Below, piece by piece: positions 7,968-16,170 of a DNA stretch of 64,000 bases. The stretch comes from an uncultured Christensenella sp. (GTDB taxonomy: Bacteria; Bacillota; Clostridia; Christensenellales; UBA3700). Made by a program: the position numbers and the translations under genes. Below the pieces are notes generated by a model, which saw only the letters and a program-made list of their open reading frames with translations, was not told the origin of the DNA and did not search any database. Where the stretch lies: positions 44,305-108,304 of the forward strand of contig CASEHD010000002.1 in assembly GCA_949287655.1 (NCBI GenBank), read 5' to 3'. Positions within the stretch are counted from its first letter, which is position 1. Each line of letters opens with the position of its first letter.

Positions 7968-9545
7968 TTATTTCGAGTACAGCTGGACGCACCTTATCAC
8001 CGGCACGCTTCTCGACTGCTTTATCACCACTCTGACGACGTCGCAGACAGGCGCATTCTCAAACATCAGTATCCTTCTGTTCCCTATTACCGTGCTGTCG
8101 CCGATAAGCGTCCATTTGCCGTCCGAACGAACCCACACCTCGAACTCCTCTACTCTTTGCGACGATCTCAGGTCTTCCCTGATGTCGAACCTGTAAAGCG
8201 AAGTCGGCTCTTTCAGATAAAAATCGAGGATATACTCGTTGGACGCGAACGTGTAACCGTCCCTTTCGGTATTCAGAAGGTTGGCAAGCTCCGCCTTTTC
8301 GGTCATGCCGTCGCAGTCGCCGACCTCTACTTTCGTTACCTCTATCTCGTGCTTAGTCGTCGCCGCGATCGCGTCGCCGAACTTCTTAAGCGCCTTTACG
8401 TCCTTGTCCGAAATCAGTCCGTCCTTGTTGGGAGGAATATTCAGAAGAAGGCTGCTGTTGCCGCCGACGGAAGTGAAATATATCTGTAAAAGCTGATCAA
8501 GACTCTTCGGACTCTGATTCCAGTGGTAAAACCAGCCCTTTCTTATACTGACGTCGACTTCGGCGGGATAGAACGCAAGGTCTTTGTAATTCGCCAGAAG
8601 CTCTCTGCTGCCCCTGTCCTCGGCTTCCGCGCTGACGGTCTGCAGTTTCGCCGCGTCGCCTTCGCTGGTCTGGAAATGTTCTGTCGCCGCATTGGACATA
8701 CTGACCACGCTCCATTCGCTTTCGCGCGCTATGCCCGCCTCGTTGCCGACCCACCTGACGTCCGTGCCCTGGATCGCGATGACGCAACCCGGCTGCAGGT
8801 CGTTGATAAGCTGCTCATAGCCTTCCATATCGTATTCGAAATCGGGGTCAAGCTCCGCGTCCTCGCCGCGCGCGCCGTCCATCCATACGCAGAATATCTC
8901 GCCGTAATCGCCGCAGAGAAGCTCCCTTAATTGCTCTTTATAGAAATCGTTGTATTCGTTCGTACCGTAACATTCCGCGTTCATATCCCACGGCGAAAGG
9001 TATACGCCGAATTTAAGCCCGTATTTTTTGCAGCTCTCGGAAAGCTCTTTGACGATGTCGCCCTTTCCGTCCTTATACGGACTGTTCTTTATGCTGTGCT
9101 CGGTCGTCTTCGTCTGCCACAGACAGAAACCGTCATGGTGTTTTGCCGTAAAGATTATGCCCTTGCTTCCGGACGCCTTTATCGCCTCGCACCACTGGTC
9201 GGTATCCAGCTTTTCGGGATTGAATTTGGACGGAGACTCTTTGCCCGTGCCCCACTCTTTTCCCGTCATCGTATTCATTCCGAAATGAATGAAGTTGTAA
9301 TATTCGAGCTCCAGATAATCCAGCTGCTTTTCGCTGGGGAGCACGCTTATCAGTCTGTCGACCTCTTCGCTCTCCTTGTCGTATCCGTTATTGTAATTGC
9401 CGCAACCCTGCAAAAATTCCTCGCCTTCCGCATAGCTTTTGGTCGGAACTTCGAAATAGTTGTATTTTTTATTACAACCGACGAATGAAAACGCGATACA
9501 CATAATCAACCCCGCTATTGTGATCAAAGATAAAAGTTTTTTCAT
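7968..9545 (-). CDS. GH29 alpha-L-fucosidase lipoprotein
   Basis: I place the start at 9545, where GGGAGGGAAG precedes an ATG opening MKKLLSLITIAGLIMCIAF with lipobox SFVGC; the frame is open further upstream but without a ribosome site. The 525-residue protein has the GH29 barrel signatures YYNFIHFGMNTMTGKEWG, IFTAKHHDGFCLW and FGVYLSPWD, plus a WMDGARG strand whose Asp fits the nucleophile. The C-terminal part, ending near SRSVPVIRCVQLY, looks like an F5/8-type (galactose-binding-like) beta-sandwich. It would remove alpha-linked fucose from mucin-type or milk glycans outside the cell. It stands alone with its own promoter, but its neighbours (sialidase, GH95-like) point to the same substrates. 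Confidence 0.9.
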   Translation of the reverse strand: MKKLLSLITIAGLIMCIAFSFVGCNKKYNYFEVPTKSYAEGEEFLQGCGNYNNGYDKESEEVDRLISVLPSEKQLDYLELEYYNFIHFGMNTMTGKEWGTGKESPSKFNPEKLDTDQWCEAIKASGSKGIIFTAKHHDGFCLWQTKTTEHSIKNSPYKDGKGDIVKELSESCKKYGLKFGVYLSPWDMNAECYGTNEYNDFYKEQLRELLCGDYGEIFCVWMDGARGEDAELDPDFEYDMEGYEQLINDLQPGCVIAIQGTDVRWVGNEAGIARESEWSVVSMSNAATEHFQTSEGDAAKLQTVSAEAEDRGSRELLANYKDLAFYPAEVDVSIRKGWFYHWNQSPKSLDQLLQIYFTSVGGNSSLLLNIPPNKDGLISDKDVKALKKFGDAIAATTKHEIEVTKVEVGDCDGMTEKAELANLLNTERDGYTFASNEYILDFYLKEPTSLYRFDIREDLRSSQRVEEFEVWVRSDGKWTLIGDSTVIGNRRILMFENAPVCDVVRVVIKQSRSVPVIRCVQLYSK

Positions 9546-9647
9546 ATATCTTCCCTCCCGCAACGTCAATCGGGTTACCGATACGGCTATATACCCTTTG
9601 AAAGCGCGCGATAACAAAAAGCCTTTTTTCTCCTGCGCCCATATAAT

Positions 9648-9676
9648 ATTCTAATATATCTTTGCGCGTAAGTCAA
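9648..9676 (-). promoter_or_regulatory. Promoter of the GH29 gene
   Basis: TTGACT (9676-9671) and TAGAAT (9653-9648) on the minus strand with a 17-base spacer, about 100 bases upstream of the ATG. Confidence 0.7.
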
Positions 9677-9784
9677 CAGCTATTGAAACTATAAACTTCG
9701 CCGTCCGTCCCGTGTTCGAACGAACCGACTTTCTGCGCCGCTTACCTCGATTTGCTTATTTTTTCACCAAACCGCAAAAAACTG

Positions 9785-9813
9785 TTTACATTTTTCTTTA
9801 ATTGTGGTATATT
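9785..9813 (+). promoter_or_regulatory. Promoter of tRNA-Ala
   Basis: TTTACA (9785-9790) and TATATT (9808-9813) with a 17-base spacer, ending 12 bases before the tRNA. Confidence 0.75.
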
Positions 9814-9824
9814 CAATCGTGCTT

Positions 9825-9900
<76 letters not shown>

Positions 9901-9907
9901 ATCGTAA

Positions 9908-9932
9908 CCAAAATTGAACAAGTCAATTTTGG
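9908..9932. repeat. 25-base inverted repeat between tRNA-Ala and the IS
   Basis: CCAAAATTGA and TCAATTTTGG form a perfect 10-base stem around ACAAG. No T-run follows, so it is not a classical terminator. It ends one base before the IS terminal repeat, so it may be part of the insertion target. Confidence 0.6.
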
Positions 9933-10013
9933 TCAGACCGTAGACAAAAGCGGTTTTGGACGAATTGTTCAAAGCCGCTTTTGCTTTTGTTTCAAAAAAA
10001 TGTGTTTCGTTTT

Positions 10014-11432
10014 TCAAAATTGAGTTACAAGTCCAATATTTGAGGTAAAGACAAACATTTTTGTTAAAAAGTCTCGTGTTTTATCGGGTATTCTTCCAAT
10101 CATCTTTGCCAATTTCTTCAAGTTCATCACCATCAAGGTAAGCAATACCTGCGTCTTAACTTTTGCTAAGCCGTTGTGTCTTGTAAACCTCATCCCGTGT
10201 TTCTCTTTTGCGTCCGCAAATACTCGCTCTATTGTCTCTTTTCGCTTTCCGTAGATGTCTTTTCCTTCTTGCGTATGCCTGTTGTCCTCAACTCTGTCTA
10301 AGTATTCTGCCCATATGTGTCGGATTATGACTTTGGTCTTATTCTTGCTTTTTGTGCAGTGTTCCAAATACTGACACTTTTCGCATTCCTCTCTTTTGCT
10401 TTTGTATTCCCGGTACCCCTCTTTGTTTGTTGTGCTGTATTCCAATATTTTGCCGTTGGGGCAAATATAGCAGTCATAGTATTCGTCATATACATATTCG
10501 TTTTTGTGCAGATATCCCTTCTTTGTCATAGGGCTCTTGTACGGCATATACGGTTCAACATTCTCGTCTATTAACTTCTTCGCTATTGCCGGCGTTTTGT
10601 ATCCCGCATCCGCAGCCAAACTGTCCGGTCTTCCTGTTGTTTCTTTGACTTTTTCGTATAATTCGTCGAAAACGGTGCTGTCGTGTTTATTCCCTTTGTG
10701 TACCGTTCCGCCCAATACCCAACCATGTTTGTCACATGCCACTTGTACGTTATACGCAAAGCATTTCTTGTGTTCGCCTTTGTGGAAAAGTCCGCTCTCG
10801 GGATCCGTCGTCGATTCGGTTATTTCTTTTGTTCCCGGCGTTTCGTCATCGTCGTCAAAGGGTTTCTTCCCGTGCTTCTCGCGGTCTTCGTTTATCTCTT
10901 TCTTCAATTGCTCATCATACTTCCGAGCCTCTATTTCCACCATTACCTTAGCGCTCTTATGTATGTTAGCGTTCGCTTTTACATGTGTTCCGTCTACAAA
11001 TATCGTCTTTGCGTCCACCAGGTTGTGCCGCATTGCCTCTTCCAGTACCCTTATGAATATCTTCTCGAATATGTCCGTCCCCTCAAACCGCCTCATATAG
11101 TTCTTCCCAAATGTGGAAAAATGAGGAATCTTTTCTTCTATGCCATATCCAATAAACCATCTGTATGCCATGTTTACTTCTCATTCTCGAATCGTGCGGC
11201 GCATGCTGTTGTATCCATACAAATAGTTAATAACGCATAGCTTCACCAAATATACCGGGTCTATGCTCGGTCTGCCGTTGTCGCTGCTGTACAACTCTTT
11301 TACTTCATCGTAAATGAATCCGAAATCTATTGCTCTATCTATCTTGCGCAATAGGTGATCTTGCGGAACCAAGTCCTCAATGCACACCATTCGTATTTGA
11401 TTACGATTGTCTGTCTTTCTCTTGTTTAACAT
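10014..11432 (-). pseudogene. IS1182-family transposase interrupted by an in-frame TGA
   Basis: The reading frame starts at ATG 11432 (MLNKRKTDNRNQIRMVCIED), runs through SSDNGRPSIDPVYLVKLCVI and YNSMRRTIRE, meets TGA at 11183-11181, and continues without a frame change as EVNMAYRWFIGYG...PHFSTFGKNY to a stop at 10014. Intact family members read through this point (R-x-I-x-E-I-E-V-N-x-AYRW), so a single codon is altered. The second part holds the DDE region (VDGTHVKAN, ADAGYKTP, ...RKETIERVFADAKEKHGMRF). A restart at ATG 11171 would lack the N-terminal DNA-binding part. TGA is used as a true stop elsewhere in the window (ddh), so recoding is unlikely. Translation with a selenocysteine signal or a sequencing error are the alternatives. 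Confidence 0.85.
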
Positions 11433-11446
11433 ACTTATATTATACC

Positions 11447-11485
11447 ACAAACCCCGCCAAAAAGCTTGTTTTTGGCGGGGTTTGT
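11447..11485. repeat. Perfect 17-base hairpin inside the IS right end
   Basis: ACAAACCCCGCCAAAAA (11447-11463) pairs with its exact complement at 11469-11485 around a 5-base loop. It lies between the right terminal repeat and the transposase ATG, where such a stem can block read-through transcription entering from outside the element. Confidence 0.8.
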
Positions 11486-11496
11486 CTACAGTCTGC

Positions 11497-11520
11497 GCGG
11501 GTTGAAAAACCCGCTTTTTT
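11497..11520 (+). terminator. Plus-strand intrinsic terminator, probably that of tRNA-Ala
   Basis: GCGGGTT, loop GAAA, AACCCGC, then six T. It starts two bases after the IS end. No plus-strand gene other than tRNA-Ala precedes it, so the IS probably inserted between the tRNA and this terminator. Confidence 0.75.
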
Positions 11521-11601
11521 CTTTGTCCGCATAGCCCCTTTTGCGTGCCGCGCATGGCGGTCGTCCTTGCATTTGTATTTCGCTGAAGTTACGTCAAAAC
11601 G

Positions 11602-11631
11602 AAAAAGAAGCGAACTTCCCGTCCGCTTCTT
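11602..11631 (-). terminator. Terminator of the GH32/sulfatase operon
   Basis: AAGAAGCG and CGCTTCTT form an 8-base stem; on the minus strand TTTTTCG follows. It is 24 bases past the stop codon of the last operon gene. Confidence 0.75.
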
Positions 11632-11654
11632 CCTGATGAAATATATGGGGAGAG

Positions 11655-13154
11655 TTATGAGCGGCTCTTTCCGTAGCCGTACACTGCTATATTGCTGAAT
11701 ACAGCCCCTCCGTCAGAGAAAAACGCCAGATCGTTGCCGTTGTCTCTCATCATCCTGACGGTCAGGGTTATCTTGTTGTCGATATATATCGTCGCTATGT
11801 CCTTTTCGACCACGATCTCGCAATGCACCTTGCCCGCGAAATCGTATGCGCGCGACCTGTTGGCAAACGCGTAATTGTCAAACCTCACGCCGTTGCAGTA
11901 ACCGAACGCCAGCTCCGACATCTCGTCGCAGAACTGGAACGAATAATTGTCCCCCGCCTCGGGCGACGCGTTGACGAATACGCCCGCATTTGCTGCTCCC
12001 TTCATCTCCACGTCGAACGATACCCTGTACGCTTCGGGCAGCCCGAAATTCATATATTCGACCTCGATGCCGTACGAATCGCCGAAAGTCAGATCCTTTC
12101 CTTCGTACGCCTTTGCGGAAAACGCGCTGTAAACGCCGTTGGGCATTTTCGTAGCCAGCGTGCCGTCTTCGAGAGGATATATCTCGTAAACGATAAGATT
12201 CCCTCCCCACGAATTCGCCGAAGAATCGTCAGCTCCGTTCTTGGTCGGATTCCAACCGAATATATATCTGCGCTCGCCGTCCGTCGCCGTCTTCGCCGCG
12301 CAGAAATTCTCTCCGTCGAAATCGGTCGGGTTCTCCCACGGACCGTACAGACTCTTCGCACGCAGATACTTCGTCTCGGTCGAAGAACAGTAATAAACCA
12401 GATACCACCAGTCTCCCATTCGGAATACGTCGGGACACTCCATAAGATACGACGTGTACTCGACGTGCAGAGGACTGTCGGCAAGTTCCCAGTGCGAAAG
12501 GTCGGTAGATTTGTACATATCCACCGCTCCGTTGAAAGGCGCGCTCTTGAGTTTTACGCAAACGAGCATGACGTAGCATTGTTCTTCTTCGTACCAGAAA
12601 ACATAGGGATCTCTGAAGTCCGTCCCCTCGTGCCTGTCCGCCTTGTGCAGAGTGTCTTCGGGTATGGTCGTCCAGTTGACGAGATCTGTGCTCGTCGCGT
12701 GCAGTATGACCTGCTGCGGGATATACGGATTGTGCCCCGTATAGAACGCGTGAAACACGCCGTCTTTTTCTATCACCGATCCCGTGAACGCATAGGTGTC
12801 GTCGGCATCGTGATCGCCCGAATTGGCTATCGCAAGTCCCCTTTCAGTGAAATTGACCATGTTTTCGGTCTCGATGAGATACCACGGCGTTCCTTCGATC
12901 TGCAAAGCTCCCCTGTGATCGTACAGATAAAACAGCTCGAATTTTCCGTCGTGATAAAAAGGTATCACGTCGGCGAGTGCCCCGACGCCTTCGGGTCTGT
13001 AATTGACGTTTCTCGGCGCGGAAAAATCCACTTCCACGTCAGATTTCAGATCGTAAAATCCGCTTTCCTTCACGTCGTCCTCCTTTTCGCAACCCGCAAG
13101 CGACAAAGTCAGCAACATCAATGCCGCCATGAAGATACATAAGATTTTTTTCAT
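11655..13154 (-). CDS. GH32-like glycoside hydrolase lipoprotein (last gene of the operon)
   Basis: The 499-residue protein has a lipoprotein signal ending LSLAGCEK. It carries the clan GH-J five-bladed propeller signatures: ADVIPFYHDGKFELFYLYD (Asp in the position of the GH32 nucleophile, replacing the usual NDPNG), FTGSV...HAFYTGHN, TDFRDPYVFW (RDP motif) and YLMECPDVFRMGDWWYLVYY (EC motif, acid/base Glu). A C-terminal beta-sandwich follows from about residue 360. GH32 enzymes cut fructosyl links, but the missing NDPNG and the sulfatase neighbour leave the substrate open. It follows the kinase gene by 10 bases and ends the operon at a terminator. GH43 is the alternative fold-mate; the RDP/EC pair favours GH32. 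Confidence 0.78.
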   Translation of the reverse strand: MKKILCIFMAALMLLTLSLAGCEKEDDVKESGFYDLKSDVEVDFSAPRNVNYRPEGVGALADVIPFYHDGKFELFYLYDHRGALQIEGTPWYLIETENMVNFTERGLAIANSGDHDADDTYAFTGSVIEKDGVFHAFYTGHNPYIPQQVILHATSTDLVNWTTIPEDTLHKADRHEGTDFRDPYVFWYEEEQCYVMLVCVKLKSAPFNGAVDMYKSTDLSHWELADSPLHVEYTSYLMECPDVFRMGDWWYLVYYCSSTETKYLRAKSLYGPWENPTDFDGENFCAAKTATDGERRYIFGWNPTKNGADDSSANSWGGNLIVYEIYPLEDGTLATKMPNGVYSAFSAKAYEGKDLTFGDSYGIEVEYMNFGLPEAYRVSFDVEMKGAANAGVFVNASPEAGDNYSFQFCDEMSELAFGYCNGVRFDNYAFANRSRAYDFAGKVHCEIVVEKDIATIYIDNKITLTVRMMRDNGNDLAFFSDGGAVFSNIAVYGYGKSRS

Positions 13155-13164
13155 AAGCTCCTCT

Positions 13165-14685
13165 TTATCGGTAAAAATTCTCAGCGGCAGCGAAACTGTC
13201 TTTCAGCGCGGCGTAAAGCCCCCTGTAAACGGGGTATCTCTCCGCGTATATTTCCGCATTCCGTTCATCGGGAGTATATCTCTCCGTAACCCTTATCATA
13301 CGCTCGCACGCCGAATTGACGTCGGAATACGTCCCCGACGCTACACCCGCGAGGATAGCCGCGCCCAGCGCGCCCGCCTCGGTCGAGTTGGTAGTCACGC
13401 ATTCGCATCCGAATATATCCGTCAGCATCCTGCGCCACAACGCGCTGTTGGTGCCTCCTCCGCAGAGACGTATCTCGTCGGGTCTGCCTCCCAGCTCCGA
13501 TATTACGTTGAGACAATCTAACAGCGAGTACCCCACTCCCTCCATTACGGCGCGGGCGAAATCCTCCCTCTTGTGAGAAGGAGTTATGCCGAAAAACACG
13601 CCCTTCGCCTTGGGATCGAGATGAGGCGTGCGTTCTCCCATAAGATACGGCAGGTAGAACAGCCCGTGCGCACCCGCCTTGCTTACCGTCGCCGCTCCAT
13701 CGTCTATCACCTTGTACACCTTGGGATTGCGAGCCGCTTCCTCTGCGTAAAAATTGTCCTTAAACCATTTCATCGAAAGTCCCGCACCCTGAGTCACGCC
13801 CATGACGTGCCATTTCCCGGGGACCGCATGGCAGAACGTCTGAACCCTGCCCGACGGGTCGCAAAGCGGCGTGTCCGTATGCGCGAACACGACCCCGCTT
13901 GTGCCTACGTTACAGCTGAACAGTCCTTCTCTGACCACTCCGTTTCCTATCGCAGCGGCAGCCTGGTCTCCCGCACTCGCCGCAACGGGCAACCCTTGGC
14001 GCAGCCCGCATTTTTTTGCTGCTTCCGCCGTGAGCCTTCCTCCTTCGGATGCGCTTTCTTTCAACACGGGCACCATATTTTCGTCAATAGACAATGCCCT
14101 CAGTATCTCTTTTGAATATCTCCTCTCTCCTATGTCGGCAAGCTGCATGCCCGAGCCGTCCGCCATATCGGTTATCAGCTGATCGGTCAGCCTGAATCGG
14201 ACGTAATCCTTGGGGAGAAGAATATGCGCGCACTTTCTCCACGTCTCGGGTTCGTGCCTTTGCACCCACAGTATCTTAGGCGCGGTGAATCCCGTTATCG
14301 CGGGATTGCCCGTGATCCTTTTGAGTCTGTCCTCTCCTATGAGCGAGGTCAGAGACACGCACTCTTCCTGCGTGCGCTGATCGCACCATATTATACTCTT
14401 TCGGAGCACCTTTCCTTTCTCGTCCAGCATGACAAGCCCGTGCATCTGCCCCGATAGTCCTATCCCCGCCACGTCCGACGGATCGACGCCGCTTTCTGCA
14501 ACCGCCTCTGCTATCGTGACAAAGGCAGCGTCCGCCCAGTCGTCGGGGTCTTGTTCCGCCCAGCCCGTTTCGGGTTGATACAGCGGATAAGAACGGTAAG
14601 CGGAAGAGATTATCTTTCCGCCTTCGTCGAAAAGCACCGTCTTTGTGCCCGACGTACCCACGTCGCAACCGATAAGATATTTCAT
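13165..14685 (-). CDS. xylB: FGGY-family carbohydrate kinase, xylulokinase type
   Basis: The 506-residue protein starts MKYLIGCDVGTSGTKTVLFD, the FGGY phosphate-1 motif. It has the XylB-type segments GIGLSGQMHGLVMLDEKG and SIIWCDQRTQEE, a central NVGTSGVVF motif, and GGGTNSALWRRMLTDIFG near the C-terminus. Length fits xylulokinase. The expected reaction is ATP-dependent phosphorylation of D-xylulose, but FGGY substrate calls are often uncertain and a related ketose or pentulose is possible. It is cytoplasmic, starts after GGAGGGAAT, and sits 10 bases from each neighbour. In a GH32-rich operon a fructokinase would be expected, so a xylulokinase-type enzyme suggests the released sugar is not simply fructose. 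Confidence 0.8.
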   Translation of the reverse strand: MKYLIGCDVGTSGTKTVLFDEGGKIISSAYRSYPLYQPETGWAEQDPDDWADAAFVTIAEAVAESGVDPSDVAGIGLSGQMHGLVMLDEKGKVLRKSIIWCDQRTQEECVSLTSLIGEDRLKRITGNPAITGFTAPKILWVQRHEPETWRKCAHILLPKDYVRFRLTDQLITDMADGSGMQLADIGERRYSKEILRALSIDENMVPVLKESASEGGRLTAEAAKKCGLRQGLPVAASAGDQAAAAIGNGVVREGLFSCNVGTSGVVFAHTDTPLCDPSGRVQTFCHAVPGKWHVMGVTQGAGLSMKWFKDNFYAEEAARNPKVYKVIDDGAATVSKAGAHGLFYLPYLMGERTPHLDPKAKGVFFGITPSHKREDFARAVMEGVGYSLLDCLNVISELGGRPDEIRLCGGGTNSALWRRMLTDIFGCECVTTNSTEAGALGAAILAGVASGTYSDVNSACERMIRVTERYTPDERNAEIYAERYPVYRGLYAALKDSFAAAENFYR

Positions 14686-14695
14686 ATTCCCTCCG

Positions 14696-16075
14696 TCAAT
14701 CGTACAACGCGATCATATTTGGATAGTCTTCGTCTTTGAAGGTCCTGAAAGTAAAGTCCTTTACAAAGCCTTTGCTTCGGCAGTTCTTGCCTTTTGTCCC
14801 GGTGAAGTCGTCACCGAGGTCTTCCCTGTATCTCTGCGCGACGGCTCTTATTTTCGCCACCTCTTCGGGATACTGCGCCGCCACGTCGTTTTCCTCTCCC
14901 GGATCGACCGACAGGTCGTACAGCCTGCCGCTTCTGAGTTCGAGTTTCAGATCTCCGACCCTGACCGCCTCAAGATCGTTTTGTCTGTAATAGCAGAACG
15001 CTTCGTATTCGCTGCGCGCGTTTTCGTCGGTCAGCAGCCTCATCAGCGACTTGCCGTCCCGTATCACTCCGTCGTCGAGATACGTCTGCGTTATCTCTGC
15101 CGCGGTATGGAAAAAATCCATATTCGTAGCAATCTCCTTGCATATCCTGCCCTCCTTTACCACGGCAGGCCATTTTATTATACAGTCTACCCGCTGACCA
15201 CCCTCGAGAGTATCCCCTTTGTGACCTCTGAACGGCTTGTTGCACGATCTGAGATCTCCGCCGTTGTCAGAGGTGAAAGCTATCAGCGTATTTTCTTCCA
15301 GACCGAGTTTTTCGAGTTCCCTTACGAGAACGCCTATATTCCTGTCTACCGCCGCGACTGCGGCACCGAACAAGTCTCCCGCCTTTTTTCTGTATTCTTC
15401 GTCAACGTACAGAGGATGATGAACGTACGAATGCGCAAGATACAGAAAGAACGGTCTGTCTTTGTTTTCTCTTATGAAGTTTACCGCTTCGCAGCAGTAC
15501 GACTCTTCCACATAGGGCATGTCGGGCTCTTCTTCCACGACGCGGTCGTCACGCATGAGCGGCAACGGACATATCGTGTAGTTCATCCTTTCGAATATGC
15601 CCGACGGGGTCTGCAACCCCATGTCGTTGCTGTACGGTATTCCGAAATAGCTGTCGAAACCGAACCTGAGCGGCGAAAATTCGTCCTGATCGCCGACGTG
15701 CCATTTTCCGACGGCTTTTGTCGCGTATCCGGCTTTCTTGAACAGCTGAGCTATCGTGACCTCGGCAGGGTTCAGTCCTTCGGGCTGACCCGGCATCAGC
15801 ACGACGAATTTGTCCTTGGGTTTTTCCGGATCGGACGGATCGTACACGTCGAAAAGCTGAAAATCCAGTCTCTTCGGATAACAGCCGGTCAGAAGTCCCG
15901 CCCTGGACGGCGAGCATACGGGGGAACAGGCATAAAAGTCGGTAAACCTGACTCCCTCTCTCGCAAGCCTGTCGATATTGGGGGTTTCGTTCTTTTCAGA
16001 GCCGTAACACGCCACGTCCGCATATCCCAGATCGTCCACGTTGACGATTATCACGTTGGGTCTTTTATCGTTCAT
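14696..16075 (-). CDS. Cys-type sulfatase (sulfuric ester hydrolase)
   Basis: The 459-residue protein starts PNVIIVNVDDLGYADV (metal-binding Asp pair D14/D15) and has the sulfatase signature CSPSRAGLLTG with C54 as the residue converted to formylglycine. TSDNGGD and a later FRGHKGDTLEGG add further family motifs. There is no signal peptide, so it should act in the cytoplasm on an imported sulfated sugar. A Cys-type enzyme needs anSME or FGE for maturation; neither is recognisable here, since the radical SAM gene at 55.5 kb lies in an unrelated cluster. The start lacks a good ribosome site, and translation may depend on the upstream gene or the hairpin at 16,096-16,122. It ties this operon to a sulfated glycan. 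Confidence 0.88.
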   Translation of the reverse strand: MNDKRPNVIIVNVDDLGYADVACYGSEKNETPNIDRLAREGVRFTDFYACSPVCSPSRAGLLTGCYPKRLDFQLFDVYDPSDPEKPKDKFVVLMPGQPEGLNPAEVTIAQLFKKAGYATKAVGKWHVGDQDEFSPLRFGFDSYFGIPYSNDMGLQTPSGIFERMNYTICPLPLMRDDRVVEEEPDMPYVEESYCCEAVNFIRENKDRPFFLYLAHSYVHHPLYVDEEYRKKAGDLFGAAVAAVDRNIGVLVRELEKLGLEENTLIAFTSDNGGDLRSCNKPFRGHKGDTLEGGQRVDCIIKWPAVVKEGRICKEIATNMDFFHTAAEITQTYLDDGVIRDGKSLMRLLTDENARSEYEAFCYYRQNDLEAVRVGDLKLELRSGRLYDLSVDPGEENDVAAQYPEEVAKIRAVAQRYREDLGDDFTGTKGKNCRSKGFVKDFTFRTFKDEDYPNMIALYD

Positions 16076-16095
16076 GTCTTTTGTATCGCCGTTAC

Positions 16096-16122
16096 GATCG
16101 GGCAGACCTTCTTCTGCCCGAC
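16096..16122. other. Intra-operon hairpin
   Basis: TCGGGCAGA and TCTGCCCGA form a 9-base stem around a short loop in the 95-base gap between the GH32-like gene and the sulfatase gene. There is no T-run, so it is more likely an mRNA processing or stabilising structure than a terminator. Confidence 0.5.
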
Positions 16123-16170
16123 CGCAACAACTCAGGTAGGTTGATTATGATGAGGTTTTATGACAAAGCA

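Larger units (their letters stand above)
9934..11495 (-). mobile_element. IS1182-family insertion sequence
   Basis: The element is bounded by a 15-base imperfect terminal inverted repeat: CAGACCGTAGACAAA at 9934-9948 and, as its complement, CAGACTGTAGACAAA at 11495-11481. Inside each end is a hairpin (AAAAGCGG/CCGCTTTT on the left and a perfect 17-base stem on the right). The only gene is an IS1182-type transposase broken by one in-frame TGA. I see no clear direct target repeat. Length from end to end is 1,562 bases. Confidence 0.85.

Noticed and set aside
9908..9932. Palindrome after tRNA-Ala as its terminator
   Set aside because: No T-run follows on the plus strand; the hairpin with six T at 11,497 is a better fit.
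9934..11495. Target-site duplication of the IS
   Set aside because: Bases flanking the two terminal repeats do not match, so no direct repeat can be claimed.
16096..16122. Hairpin as a terminator splitting the GH32/sulfatase operon
   Set aside because: There is no T-run on either strand and the genes on both sides keep short operon spacing.
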